Shown here one piece after another: positions 1 to 7,881 of a stretch of 64,000 bases of DNA (positions are counted from its first letter, which is position 1; each line of letters starts with the position of its first letter). Under the pieces are notes generated by a model. It had not been told where the DNA came from and made no database searches. It was given only the letters and a program-made list of their open reading frames with translations. The stretch lies in NCBI RefSeq assembly GCF_000429245.1, contig NZ_AUBM01000006.1, positions 193,051 to 257,050 on the forward strand. Reading direction: 5' to 3'. Origin of the DNA: Schaalia georgiae DSM 6843 (GTDB lineage: Bacteria > Actinomycetota > Actinomycetes > Actinomycetales > Actinomycetaceae). The translations under genes and the position numbers were made by a program.

Positions 1-13
1 GTGCGCGTTTCAT
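1..13 (-). CDS. 5' end of a gene running off the left edge (partial)
   Basis: Reading leftwards, an ATG at 13-11 is followed by codons for Lys-Arg-Ala before the window ends. A strong Shine-Dalgarno sequence, AAGGAG (28-23), lies 9 bases upstream, which is ideal spacing. Nothing can be said about the product. It would lie downstream of the aldolase gene on the same strand, separated from it by two strong hairpins, so it is probably a separate transcription unit. Confidence 0.45.
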
Positions 14-91
14 TGGGATCAGCTCCTTGGTTCTCACTGCTTGCGCGGGTGTTGTCATGGGATCGGCGCGCCGGGGGCGCGGGTATGGGAA

Positions 92-124
92 GGGCCCACC
101 GGGGAAGCGCGCCCCGGTGGGCCC
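92..124. terminator. GC-rich hairpin downstream of the aldolase gene
   Basis: A perfect 13-bp inverted repeat, GGGCCCACCGGGG (92-104) and CCCCGGTGGGCCC (112-124), surrounds a 7-base loop. It is the second of two strong hairpins after the aldolase stop codon. There is no clear U-tract, which is common in actinobacterial terminators. Confidence 0.6.
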
Positions 125-125
125 G

Positions 126-161
126 AGTCCTCCCGGCGCAGTCGTGCGCGCCGGGAGGACT
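126..161 (-). terminator. hairpin directly after the aldolase stop
   Basis: Inverted arms AGTCCTCCCGGCGC (126-139) and GCGCCGGGAGGACT (148-161) form a 14-bp stem starting 9 bases after the aldolase stop. Together with the hairpin at 92-124 it makes a tandem terminator. No U-run follows, so this rests on structure and position. Confidence 0.65.
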
Positions 162-169
162 GCAGTGTT

Positions 170-1198
170 TCAGCGCATCTGGGTCCCGACGGAGCCGAGG
201 CGCTGGCAGGCCTCGACGACGCGGGCGGCCATGCCGGCCTCGGCGGCCTTGCCCCAGGAGCGGGGGTCGTACTGCTTCTTGACGCCGACCTCGCCGTCGA
301 TCTTGAGGACGCCGTCGTAGTGGCGCATCATGTGATCGACCACGGGGCGCGTGAAGGCGTACTGCGTGTCAGTATCGACGTTCATCTTGATGACGCCGTT
401 GGCGACGGCCAGGGCGATCTCGTCCGCGGTGGAGCCGGAGCCGCCGTGCATGACGAGGTCGAAGGGGCGGTTGTTCTTCCAACCGACCTTCGCGGCGACC
501 TCTTCCTGGATGGTGCCCAGGATCTCGGGGCGCAGCTTGACGTGGCCGGGCTTGTACACGCCGTGGACGTTGCCGAAGGTGAGGGCGGTCAGGTAGCGGC
601 CGTTCTCGCCCAGGCCCAGGGCCTCGACGGTCTTGAGGGCGTCCTCGGTGGTGGTGTACAGCTTCTCGTTGATCTCTCCGACGACGCCGTCCTCCTCGCC
701 GCCGACGACGCCGATCTCGATCTCCAGGATCGTGTTGGCCTTGACGGACAGGGCCAGCATCTCCTTGGCGATCTCGAGGTTCTCGTCGAGCGGCACGGCC
801 GAGCCGTCCCACATGTGGGACTGGAAGGTGGGGAGCTTGCCCTCGGCGACCTGGCCGGCCTCGATCTCCAGCAGCGGGCGCACCCAGGAATCGATGTTCT
901 GCTTGGCGCAGTGGTCAGTGTGCAGGGCGACGGTGATGCCGTAGTTCTTGGCGACTTCGTAAGCGTAGGCGGCCAGGGCGAGGGAACCCGTGACGCGGTT
1001 CTTGATGGTCGAGCCGGAGCCGTACTCGGCGCCGCCGACCGACACCTGGATGATGCCGTCGGACTCGGCCTCGGCGAAGCCCTGAAGGGCAGCGGTCACG
1101 GTCTGGGAAGAGGTCACGTTGATCGCGGGGTAGGCGAACTTGCCTTCCTTCGCGCGATTCAGCATCTCGGCGTAAACCTCAGGGGTTGCGATAGGCAC
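170..1198 (-). CDS. fbaA: class II fructose-bisphosphate aldolase
   Basis: This is a cytosolic zinc aldolase that cleaves fructose 1,6-bisphosphate to dihydroxyacetone phosphate and glyceraldehyde 3-phosphate in glycolysis, and runs in reverse in gluconeogenesis. It has 342 residues, full length for the class IIA form. Visible motifs are HTDHC at 93-97 (zinc-binding His96), NVHG near 210-213, HGGSGS at 251-256 (zinc His and phosphate loop) and NVDTDTQ at 273-279. The start is a GTG at 1198, seven bases after a perfect AGGAGG. The gene appears monocistronic: two strong hairpins follow its stop. A small inverted repeat (CGACA-N4-TGTCG, 1220-1233) lies just upstream and could be regulatory. Family assignment is secure. 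Confidence 0.97.
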   Translation of the reverse strand: MPIATPEVYAEMLNRAKEGKFAYPAINVTSSQTVTAALQGFAEAESDGIIQVSVGGAEYGSGSTIKNRVTGSLALAAYAYEVAKNYGITVALHTDHCAKQNIDSWVRPLLEIEAGQVAEGKLPTFQSHMWDGSAVPLDENLEIAKEMLALSVKANTILEIEIGVVGGEEDGVVGEINEKLYTTTEDALKTVEALGLGENGRYLTALTFGNVHGVYKPGHVKLRPEILGTIQEEVAAKVGWKNNRPFDLVMHGGSGSTADEIALAVANGVIKMNVDTDTQYAFTRPVVDHMMRHYDGVLKIDGEVGVKKQYDPRSWGKAAEAGMAARVVEACQRLGSVGTQMR

Positions 1199-1301
1199 GG
1201 TATAGCCTCCTAATCAAAGCGACAAATCTGTCGTAGCCAATTGTGTCACACATGGGCCCCGTCACGCGAGGATGGAAGTCCCAGTGGCACCGGGGTGGAC
1301 A

Positions 1302-1493
1302 CTACTCGGACGAGGCCGCCGTCTCGACGACCGCCGTGGCCGGGGAGGGCGCGATCTGGCCGCCAGCCGCCAGCCCCCACGCGAGCAGGCCGCCGAGTAC
1401 GACGACGACCGCCAGCAGGCACACGACGGCGGCACCGAGCGGGGCGTTCTGGGACACCCCCGGCGGGAGGTGCTGAGGTACGCGCGCTGTCAT
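1302..1493 (-). CDS. small single-pass membrane protein
   Basis: A 63-residue protein with a short N-terminal tail, one hydrophobic helix at about residues 18-42 and a short Ala/Ser-rich outer tail. The ATG at 1493 follows AAGGAGG with only a 3-base gap, a tight but strong ribosome site. A longer reading from 1544 lacks such a site. I do not recognise a family. It lies between the TrmH-type methylase and fbaA on the same strand, with about 100 bases to fbaA. Coding is supported by the start signal and the clean helix, but such a short GC-rich frame could be spurious. Confidence 0.55.
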   Translation of the reverse strand: MTARVPQHLPPGVSQNAPLGAAVVCLLAVVVVLGGLLAWGLAAGGQIAPSPATAVVETAASSE

Positions 1494-1655
1494 GATCCTC
1501 CTTCGCGGCGCCGCGCCCCGGGGCGCGGCATTGCGGAATCCCATTCACATCGGTCAGCCCCTGCCGGAACGAGATTCCTCGTGGTCGTTCTGGGCCTGCG
1601 GCCATAGTACCACCTCCTCTAACCATCCGGTCAGCGTTGATCCACGAACCTGCCT

Positions 1656-2297
1656 TCAACCGTGCTGGGAGCACCACGCCCACATGGCGATGGCCGCGGC
1701 GTGGCCGACGTTCATCGAGCGCGTCGATCCGCGCTGCGTGATCGCGACGACCGCACCGCAGGCTGCGAGCGCCCCCTCGCTCAGCCCTCCGGACTCCTCG
1801 CCGAAGAGCAGGCACGCGGGCGCGGGCAGGGCCAGGCCCTCCAGGGGCACGGAGCCGGGGACGTTGTCGAAGCCGACCAGCACCAGGCCCTCGCGGCGGC
1901 AGTGCCCGGCCAGCGCCGCCGCCCCCTCCATATGATCGACCTCGATGTACCGGTCGGTCACCATCGCCCCGCGCCGGTTCCACCGCCTCCGCCCCACGAT
2001 GTGGACGCGGCGCGCCCCCAAGGCGTTCGCCGTGCGCACTATCGAACCGATGTTGAAGTCGTGCCCCAGGTTCTCGACGGCAACCTCGAAGGGGAGCGCC
2101 CGCGAGGCCACGTCCGCGCGGATCGCCTCCATCGTCCAGTACCGGTAGCGGTCCTCGACATTGCGGCTATCGCCCCCGGCCAGCAGGTGGGGATCGTAGC
2201 GCGCGTCGCGCGGCCACTGCCCGGGCCCGCCCGGCCACGGGGGAACGCCCCTGGCCGCAGGCGCTGCGAATTGTCCCTCGTTTTCCCTGTCGTTCAT
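1656..2297 (-). CDS. TrmH/SpoU-family RNA 2'-O-methyltransferase
   Basis: This SPOUT-fold enzyme is expected to methylate the 2'-hydroxyl of a tRNA or rRNA nucleotide using S-adenosylmethionine. It has 213 residues from the ATG at 2297. Family motifs are in order: motif 1 with N-x-G-S-I-x-R-T near residue 83, motif 2 with FGEE-x-x-GLS near 165, and motif 3 GSTRSMNVG near 190 with the knot-forming Asn. The N-terminal 50 residues are Pro/Gly-rich and probably disordered. A -10-like TAGTGT (2310-2305, minus strand) ends 7 bases before the ATG, so the mRNA is probably leaderless. A GTG at 2306 is the alternative start. The gene is divergent from the HAD phosphatase. The exact RNA target cannot be told from sequence. 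Confidence 0.88.
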   Translation of the reverse strand: MNDRENEGQFAAPAARGVPPWPGGPGQWPRDARYDPHLLAGGDSRNVEDRYRYWTMEAIRADVASRALPFEVAVENLGHDFNIGSIVRTANALGARRVHIVGRRRWNRRGAMVTDRYIEVDHMEGAAALAGHCRREGLVLVGFDNVPGSVPLEGLALPAPACLLFGEESGGLSEGALAACGAVVAITQRGSTRSMNVGHAAAIAMWAWCSQHG

Positions 2298-2331
2298 CCC
2301 CACCACACTAGCGCCCGCCTACACTTGGAGT

Positions 2332-3156
2332 ATGACCGCATCAGCGAACCACACCAAGCCCCTGACCGACCTCCCTCCCGTGTCGGCGTGGCTTTCCGAC
2401 ATGGACGGCGTTCTGATCAAGGAGGAACGCGCCCTTCCCGGGGCCGCGCAGTTCCTCGACGCACTGCGATCCAAGGGCTACCCGTTCCTGGTCCTCACCA
2501 ACAACTCCGTGTTCACCAACCGGGACCTGTCCGCCCGCCTCGCCCACTCGGGCCTCGAGATCCCCGAGGACAACATCTGGACCAGCGCGAACGCGACCGC
2601 TGCGTTCTTGCAGCAGCAGTCACCGAACTCCACCGCCTACGTCATAGGCGAAGCCGGGCTGACGACCGCGATCCACTCCGCGGGCTACGTCATGACTGAG
2701 ACGGACCCCGAGTACGTGGTCCTGGGCGAGGTCCGCTCCTACGACTTCCACGCCCTGACCCGGGCGATCCGCCTCATCGAGGGCGGCGCGAAGTTCATCG
2801 CCACCAACCCCGATGTCTCCGGCCCCTCCGACGAGGGCACCCTGCCCGCGTGCGGCGCCATCGCCGCGATGATCACGGCGGCCACCGGCAGGCGCCCGTA
2901 CTTCGTGGGCAAGCCGAACCCCGTGATGATCCGCGCGGGCCTGAACAAGATCGGCGCCCACTCTGAGCACGCGGCCATGGTGGGCGACCGCATGGACACG
3001 GACATCCGCGCGGGCGTCGAGGCGGGCCTGCGCACACACCTGGTCCTGTCCGGCTCGACCTCGGTGGACGAGATCGAGAACTACCCGTTCCGCCCCTTCG
3101 GCATCCACGAGGGCGTCGGCGAGCTCATCGAACTGGTGGGCTCAGCCGTCGGCTGA
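2332..3156 (+). CDS. HAD-IIA family phosphatase (NagD-like)
   Basis: A haloacid dehalogenase-superfamily sugar or nucleotide phosphatase of 274 residues. The motif I nucleophile is DMDGV (Asp23 with acid/base Asp25), motif II is TNN near 57, the lysine motif is GKPNP near 203 and motif III/IV is GDRMDTDI near 223. The class IIA (C2) cap lies between motifs II and III. The true substrate is unknown: NagD relatives act on ribonucleotide monophosphates, 4-nitrophenyl phosphate or 2-phosphoglycolate. A -10-like TACACT (2320-2325) ends exactly six bases before the ATG, which suggests a leaderless mRNA. pyrE follows after 33 bases and is likely co-transcribed. Confidence 0.92.
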   Translation: MTASANHTKPLTDLPPVSAWLSDMDGVLIKEERALPGAAQFLDALRSKGYPFLVLTNNSVFTNRDLSARLAHSGLEIPEDNIWTSANATAAFLQQQSPNSTAYVIGEAGLTTAIHSAGYVMTETDPEYVVLGEVRSYDFHALTRAIRLIEGGAKFIATNPDVSGPSDEGTLPACGAIAAMITAATGRRPYFVGKPNPVMIRAGLNKIGAHSEHAAMVGDRMDTDIRAGVEAGLRTHLVLSGSTSVDEIENYPFRPFGIHEGVGELIELVGSAVG

Positions 3157-3189
3157 GCCCCCGACCGCCCCGCACGATTTGGAGACACC

Positions 3190-3759
3190 ATGACCAACGA
3201 CTCCCACAAGGCCCGCCTGGCCGCACTGGTCCGCGAACTGTCCGTCGTCCGCGAGAGGGTCACGCTGGCGTCCGGCCGCGAATCCGACTTCTACGTGGAC
3301 ATGCGCCGCGCCACGTTGCACCACGAGGCGGCGCCCCTCATCGGGCACGTCATGCTGGATCTGCTGGAGGAATCCGGTTTCTCGGTGGGCGAGGACTACG
3401 GGGCCGTGGGCGGTCTGACGATGGGCGCGGATCCGGTCGCCGCGGCGATGCTGCACGCCGCGGCCTCGCGCGGCCTGGATCTGGACGCCTTCGTGGTGCG
3501 CAAGGCCGCGAAGGACCACGGCATGAGGCGCCGCGTCGAGGGCCCCGATGTCACTGGGCGCCGCGTCGTCGTCCTGGAGGACACATCGACGACGGGCGGA
3601 TCGCCACTGGAGGCCGCCCTAGCGCTGCGCGAGGCGGGCGCGGAGGTCGTCGCCGTCGCCGTCGTCGTCGACCGGGCCACCGGCGCGGAGGAGCGCATCA
3701 GGGCAGAGGGCTTCCCCTACTTCTACGCGCTGGGCCTGAGCGACATCGGCCTGGCCTGA
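3190..3759 (+). CDS. pyrE: orotate phosphoribosyltransferase
   Basis: Catalyses orotate + PRPP to orotidine 5'-monophosphate, the fifth step of de novo UMP synthesis, in the cytosol. It has 189 residues, normal for the short actinobacterial form. The type I PRPP-binding loop VVVLEDTSTTGGSPL is at 127-140, with the two acidic residues and the TGGS phosphate loop. The catalytic-loop region with RKAAKDHG is at 104-111. The start ATG has GGAG seven bases upstream. It follows the NagD-like phosphatase closely on the same strand. The gap after it holds a long compound inverted repeat that could stop transcription towards the convergent SDR gene. Confidence 0.96.
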   Translation: MTNDSHKARLAALVRELSVVRERVTLASGRESDFYVDMRRATLHHEAAPLIGHVMLDLLEESGFSVGEDYGAVGGLTMGADPVAAAMLHAAASRGLDLDAFVVRKAAKDHGMRRRVEGPDVTGRRVVVLEDTSTTGGSPLEAALALREAGAEVVAVAVVVDRATGAEERIRAEGFPYFYALGLSDIGLA

Positions 3760-3810
3760 CGCCCGGCCGGTTCTGCGGGTCCACGCGGGCGGCCCGCCGC
3801 CCCCTTGGTT

Positions 3811-3914
3811 ACGCACACAAGGGCCGGATTTACGCAACACGTTGTCGCACACAAGGGCTTGATTCCGCCCTTGTGTGCGACTCGTGTTGTTTATTTCGTG
3901 CCCGTTGTGTGCGT
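3811..3914. repeat. compound inverted repeat (forward-forward-inverted-inverted)
   Basis: Four copies of a 13-14 base unit fill this convergent gap. Two are direct, ACGCACACAAGGG (3811) and TCGCACACAAGGGC (3845), and two are inverted, GCCCTTGTGTGCGA (3867) and CCCGTTGTGTGCGT (3901). The inner pair extends to about 24 matching bases (CAACACG...CGTGTTG), with 8 bases between the inner arms. Read as RNA or single-stranded DNA this would form one long nested hairpin, so it may terminate pyrE and the SDR gene from both sides. The rest of the gap (3915-4110) holds only a perfect 14-bp GC palindrome at 4091-4104 next to the SDR stop. Confidence 0.85.
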
Positions 3915-4110
3915 ATTCGGGTGACGCCCAGCAGGCGGTTGCGCCTGCCCCGCCAGAGCCATTGGGACCGGGGGCAGAAGGCGCACCGGCAGGCGGCATC
4001 CCGGACAGCGCCCCGCCACATCACCGCGACGACGGAGATCACAACCGCCCCACAGCAGCGCGCCCGCGTGGCCCCTGGGCCTGACGGGCCCGCCCCCGGG
4101 GGCGCGGGGC

Positions 4111-4923
4111 TCACATGTGCGGCAAGAAGCGCATGGCGCGCAGAACGAGCGCTCGGGGCGCCACTTTCATGGCGGCCATCGCGGCCTTGTAGGTGAGGGT
4201 CGGGGTGGTTTGGACACGCCCGGCGCGCACTGCCCGGAGGGCGTCGGCGACGACCCTCTCGGGGGTCGCCACCGCCAGGCGCCCACCGAGGTCGATTCCC
4301 GCGTTCGCGAAGAAACTGGTGGCGACGGGGCCGGGGCACACGACGGTGGCACTCACGCCGCTGCCCGCCAGCTCCTCGGAAAGGCCCTCGGTGAAGGCCA
4401 CCACCCAGGCCTTGTGCGCGGAGTAGGTCCCGCCACCCGTGCGCGAGGCGACCGACCCGATATTGAGGATGGCCCCGCGCCCACGACTCCTCATCGAGCG
4501 CGCCGCGTAGTGGCTGAGGACCATGACGGCGCGGACCATGACGTCGAGTCCGCGTTCCTCGTTGGCCACGGAATTATCGACGAAGGCCCTGCCCAGTCCG
4601 AAGCCCGCGTTGTTGACCAGCAGGTCCACGGGCCGCTCGGAGGCGGCCCCCGGCCCCTCCTCGCTCCCGGTTGCACCACGGGGGCTGTCCGGGCCCCCGG
4701 CGTCGAGGCGCCGGGACACCGCGGCCACCCCCTCGGGCGTCGACAGGTCGGCGGCGATGACCTGGGCGCCGACCCCGGCGACATTGCGGAGTTTGTCGGC
4801 GAGCGCTTCCAGGACCTGCACCCGGCGGGCGACGAGCACTAGGTCGTGCCCCCCGGCGGCCAGTTGCCAGCAGAATTCCTCCCCGAGACCGGAAGTGGCT
4901 CCGGTGACCAACGCTGTTCCCAT
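4111..4923 (-). CDS. short-chain dehydrogenase/reductase (SDR)
   Basis: A classical Rossmann-fold NAD(P)-dependent oxidoreductase of 270 residues. Seen motifs: the TGATSGLG cofactor loop at 7-14, ARR at 32-34 (favours NADP), NNAG at 104-107, active-site Ser in NIGSVAS near 157, and the YSAHK catalytic Tyr167/Lys171. A Gly/Ser/Pro-rich insert at about 75-97 is unusual in an SDR. The ATG at 4923 places the glycine loop at the normal distance and has a -10-like TATCGT (4935-4930) six bases upstream, so it is likely leaderless. An in-frame ATG at 4941 would interrupt that promoter. The substrate is unknown. The gene is convergent with pyrE. Confidence 0.9.
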   Translation of the reverse strand: MGTALVTGATSGLGEEFCWQLAAGGHDLVLVARRVQVLEALADKLRNVAGVGAQVIAADLSTPEGVAAVSRRLDAGGPDSPRGATGSEEGPGAASERPVDLLVNNAGFGLGRAFVDNSVANEERGLDVMVRAVMVLSHYAARSMRSRGRGAILNIGSVASRTGGGTYSAHKAWVVAFTEGLSEELAGSGVSATVVCPGPVATSFFANAGIDLGGRLAVATPERVVADALRAVRAGRVQTTPTLTYKAAMAAMKVAPRALVLRAMRFLPHM

Positions 4924-4962
4924 AGGACCACGATAGGCCACCGGAGCCGTTGCGCCAGCGCG

Positions 4963-7785
4963 CTACTTGCGGACGCGTCCGATCAGGTGGACGGCCCCGC
5001 CCCCGGCCAGGGCGGCGGGGATCATGAGGAGCAGCAGCCAGTACGGGCTCCACGAGCCGCCACCGCCGTGGCCCATGGCTGCGGCCGCGACCCCGGATCC
5101 GCCCGGATTGGGACCGGAGGCGCTACTGGCGTGCGCGGCATCCACCCCGCTCTGGGGACCATCCGCTCCCGACTGCGCCCCCGATTGAGCACCCGACTGG
5201 GCCGTGGCTCCTGCTGCCCCCTTCGCCGCCGTCCGTTGCCCGGTTGCGGGGGCGGAGGCGGCGCGGGAGACGCGCCGGGTGGTGGAAGAGGCGGGTTTGA
5301 TCCCCGATTTCACCGGGGCGGCGCCCCCTCCCCCGTTCCCCTGTGCGCCGGAGGGATCCTGCGCCCGCGGGGCCTGATTGTCCTGCGAGGGCGGTGTGCC
5401 CGGGAGGGTCTGGCCGTCCTGCGAGGGAGGAGGGCCCGGCACGGTGGGTGCGGGCAGCGGGGGCGCCGGGGAGGGGGTGGCGCCACCGCCACCGGGACGC
5501 CTCGCCCCTTCGACGGTGACGGTCAGCGCCTGCGGGGCGGCCAGGACCCTGCCCCCGCTGGAGGCCCCAACTGCGATGTGGTAGGTGCCCGGGGCGGAGA
5601 ACACCCAGTTCCCGTGCATGTGGGTGGACGAGGTGGTGTGGATGGCCGACTTCGACGGGTCGCGCGAGTCGAAGTAGACGGTCGGCGACCCTCCCAGCGA
5701 TCCGCTCTGGAAGAACGCCACGTAGGCGCCCGCCGGGCCGTCGAGCAGGCGCACGCCGATGTCCACCCCATCGGGCAGGCCTGCGTAGTCGATGCCCTCA
5801 GTGGAGAACCCGGGCCAGACGATGTCGGAGTTCTGGGTCTGCGGCAGCACGTAGGAGCCCGTGCCAACGGCGCCTAGCACGTCGTAGCCGGGGTCGGACA
5901 GCGACCGGGGGCGCACGTAGTAGGCGTTGGGGTGGACGGCCAGCGTCACGGAGGGCAGTGAGCGCAGCACCGAGGAGCGCGCGGCGATCCGGGTGTCGTC
6001 CTTGACGGCCATCCCGTAGGAGGGCCTCCCGTTCCCGTCGGTGCCCTGGGTGACGCGCAGGTCGAGGTGCCCCCGTGAGAGGGTGACGGGGACGGTGAGC
6101 AGGTCCGAGGGCCCAGGGTCCGGGGCCGGGGCGGGGGGCGCGGTCGGCGTCGCCGTGGGCGTCGGATCCGGGGCGGCAGTGGGCTGCGGCGACGACGATG
6201 GGGACGGGGATGGGGTCGGCGTCGCCGTGGGCGTCGGATCCGGGGCGGCAGTGGGCTGCGGCGACGAGGACGGGGAGGGTTCGGGCGCCCCGCGCAGTTT
6301 CAGCGACACCTCGGTGCCGAACTCGTCGGAGACCTTGAGATCCTCGACGCCGGCGGAGGTGAGGGTCGCATTGGACCTGGGGTGGGGGCGCAGGGTGACC
6401 CGCATGTACATGGGCTGGTCCTTGCAGACCCCCAGGTCCTGCTCCTTGACGTCCGCGCCCCCGGCGCCCAGTGTGCCCTCAACGGCGCACCAGGGTGTGA
6501 AGTCGCCCTTCGTCTCGAAGAACTCGACCTTGTAGGCCGCACGGAGCTGGGGGTCGCGGGCACGGATGGCCACCATGTGGTTATTGGCCCCCGCCGCGCG
6601 CGTGTACCGGACGGAGACCGCGCCATCCGCGACGTCGATCGAGTCGGGGTTCCACACCGGGGAGGGGTCGGGATTGGATTCCGGGGCGATCTGCGCAGCG
6701 CCCTCGGTCACTGTGACGGCCTGCTGGTCGCGCTGGGAGTATGCCTGGGGCGCGGAGATCCAGCGGGCCGCCGCCCCCGCCCCGTCGGGGATGTAGACGG
6801 CTTGGATGCTCGCGTCGGCGTCGCCGAGGAGTTCGCGAGCGGTCGCCTTACCCCCTTCAACGGGCAGTTCCGTGAGGAAGTAGCCGTTGACGGTGAGCCA
6901 CACGCGCCCAGTGTCGGAGGGGTTGCCCGTGGAGAAGGACATCTCGGTGAGGTGCTGGTCTCCGGGGTGCTCGCGCCCGGAGTACGGGGCCAGGGTGAGG
7001 GAGGGCTGGGCGTCGGAGCCGTCCGACCGCTCGGCGCGGGCTGCGCTGTAGGCGGAGCGCACGTCCTTGATCTTCCCCTCTTTGGGGTCCTCTCCCCCGA
7101 CCTGCCACACGAGGGGGGTGATGGGCGAGGTGTAGAGCGCGGTCCCGTTGGCGGCCCGGGCCGTGACCATGAAGTTGGCCGTGTAGCGACCGGGTTGGGT
7201 GAAGGTCGTGTACAGGTGGGTGTGGCGGGGGTTGTAGACACTGCGGTAGGCGATGTCGTGGCTGGAGAGGAAGCGGTAGACGGAGTCCCCGTTGTCGATG
7301 AACATCTCCATGCGGCCGGGCCCGTCGACGTTGACGAGGTCGAGGGTGTAGGTCCCACCGTCGAACTCGTCGGGGGCGGCCCATTCGGCGCTGGCATCCG
7401 TGCCCAGGCCCGCCCAAATGGGGGTGTTCCCGGGGCCGGGGTTCTGGGGCGCGGCATTGAGGACGGTGCCCTCCCCGCCCAGGAAGGCCAGGTCCGCGCG
7501 CCCCTTCGGGATGACGAGTTGGGATTTGGCCTCACCGCTCGCGGCATCGCCGGTCCACGCCTTGGGCAGCCACAGGGCGGTCTTCTCCATCGGCGTGGTG
7601 ATGGTGTTGAGGGAGAAGGATTTGGTATCCGCGTGCCAGACGGGCACGGGGGCGTCCACGTGCTGTCGGGAGACGATCCAGTCCTTGTCCTGGTCGGGGC
7701 CCGCCGAGGCGGCGGGGGCCGCGAGGGACAGCGCGGCGAGGGCGATCACGAGGGCGATCGCCCCCGCTTGGGAGGTTCGTGTCAT
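4963..7785 (-). CDS. cell-surface protein with actinobacterial anchored-repeat domains, Zur/Fur-type box upstream
   Basis: A secreted, membrane-tethered 940-residue protein. It has a signal peptide (about 1-28, AxA cleavage), a first surface domain (about 130-225, with the family's GPGRMEMFIDNG and Y-x(4)-H-x-H-LY patterns), a middle beta-rich region, a Pro/Thr/Ser linker with a duplicated 24-residue block (about 500-550), and a second surface domain (about 560-750, with H-x-H-x-N-W-x-F-x-x-P-G-x-Y). A long Gly/Ala/Gln-rich stalk follows, then a C-terminal hydrophobic helix with a basic tail (GRVRK). No LPxTG-type motif precedes that helix. Such repeat domains typically accompany metal, especially zinc, ABC importers in actinobacteria. 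No transporter is adjacent here. A 19-bp Zur/Fur-like palindrome 24 bases upstream supports metal-starvation control. Confidence 0.85.
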   Translation of the reverse strand: MTRTSQAGAIALVIALAALSLAAPAASAGPDQDKDWIVSRQHVDAPVPVWHADTKSFSLNTITTPMEKTALWLPKAWTGDAASGEAKSQLVIPKGRADLAFLGGEGTVLNAAPQNPGPGNTPIWAGLGTDASAEWAAPDEFDGGTYTLDLVNVDGPGRMEMFIDNGDSVYRFLSSHDIAYRSVYNPRHTHLYTTFTQPGRYTANFMVTARAANGTALYTSPITPLVWQVGGEDPKEGKIKDVRSAYSAARAERSDGSDAQPSLTLAPYSGREHPGDQHLTEMSFSTGNPSDTGRVWLTVNGYFLTELPVEGGKATARELLGDADASIQAVYIPDGAGAAARWISAPQAYSQRDQQAVTVTEGAAQIAPESNPDPSPVWNPDSIDVADGAVSVRYTRAAGANNHMVAIRARDPQLRAAYKVEFFETKGDFTPWCAVEGTLGAGGADVKEQDLGVCKDQPMYMRVTLRPHPRSNATLTSAGVEDLKVSDEFGTEVSLKLRGAPEPSPSSSPQPTAAPDPTPTATPTPSPSPSSSPQPTAAPDPTPTATPTAPPAPAPDPGPSDLLTVPVTLSRGHLDLRVTQGTDGNGRPSYGMAVKDDTRIAARSSVLRSLPSVTLAVHPNAYYVRPRSLSDPGYDVLGAVGTGSYVLPQTQNSDIVWPGFSTEGIDYAGLPDGVDIGVRLLDGPAGAYVAFFQSGSLGGSPTVYFDSRDPSKSAIHTTSSTHMHGNWVFSAPGTYHIAVGASSGGRVLAAPQALTVTVEGARRPGGGGATPSPAPPLPAPTVPGPPPSQDGQTLPGTPPSQDNQAPRAQDPSGAQGNGGGGAAPVKSGIKPASSTTRRVSRAASAPATGQRTAAKGAAGATAQSGAQSGAQSGADGPQSGVDAAHASSASGPNPGGSGVAAAAMGHGGGGSWSPYWLLLLMIPAALAGGGAVHLIGRVRK
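6142..6285. repeat. 72-bp tandem duplication in the surface-protein linker
   Basis: Two 72-bp units (6142-6213 and 6214-6285) share about 54 identical bases at their starts. They encode a 24-residue Pro/Thr/Ser-rich block twice in the linker of the surface protein. Being in frame and nearly identical, they are likely to vary in copy number between strains. Confidence 0.85.
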
Positions 7786-7808
7786 GGGATGCCTTTTCCA
7801 ATCACATT

Positions 7809-7827
7809 GTTAATGAGAATCATTATC
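7809..7827. promoter_or_regulatory. Zur/Fur-type metal box
   Basis: GTTAATGAGAATCATTATC matches the classical 19-bp Fur-family palindrome GATAATGATAATCATTATC at 17 of 19 positions. It lies 24 bases upstream of the surface-protein ATG (7785), where a bound repressor would block transcription. In actinobacteria this 7-1-7 pattern is typical of Zur, while iron control usually uses DtxR/IdeR boxes of another shape, so zinc is the better guess. Zur itself is not in this window. Confidence 0.75.
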
Positions 7828-7881
7828 TATCCATGCGGCCCCGCGCGCAAACCGCGCACTCACCCCTACTACTCTGGGGGC

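Noticed and set aside
41-1213. Long plus-strand frame opposite the aldolase gene
   Set aside because: Antisense shadow: the minus strand encodes a complete aldolase with zinc ligands and a perfect SD.
1213-1240. Promoter for the aldolase gene (TTGGCT-N17-TTGATT)
   Set aside because: The -10 would lie directly against the AGGAGG, so the transcript would start inside the ribosome site.
4963-5100. LPxTG-type sorting signal in the large surface protein
   Set aside because: The C-terminus has a helix and basic tail but no LPxTG/LAxTG-like motif; a plain membrane anchor is more likely.
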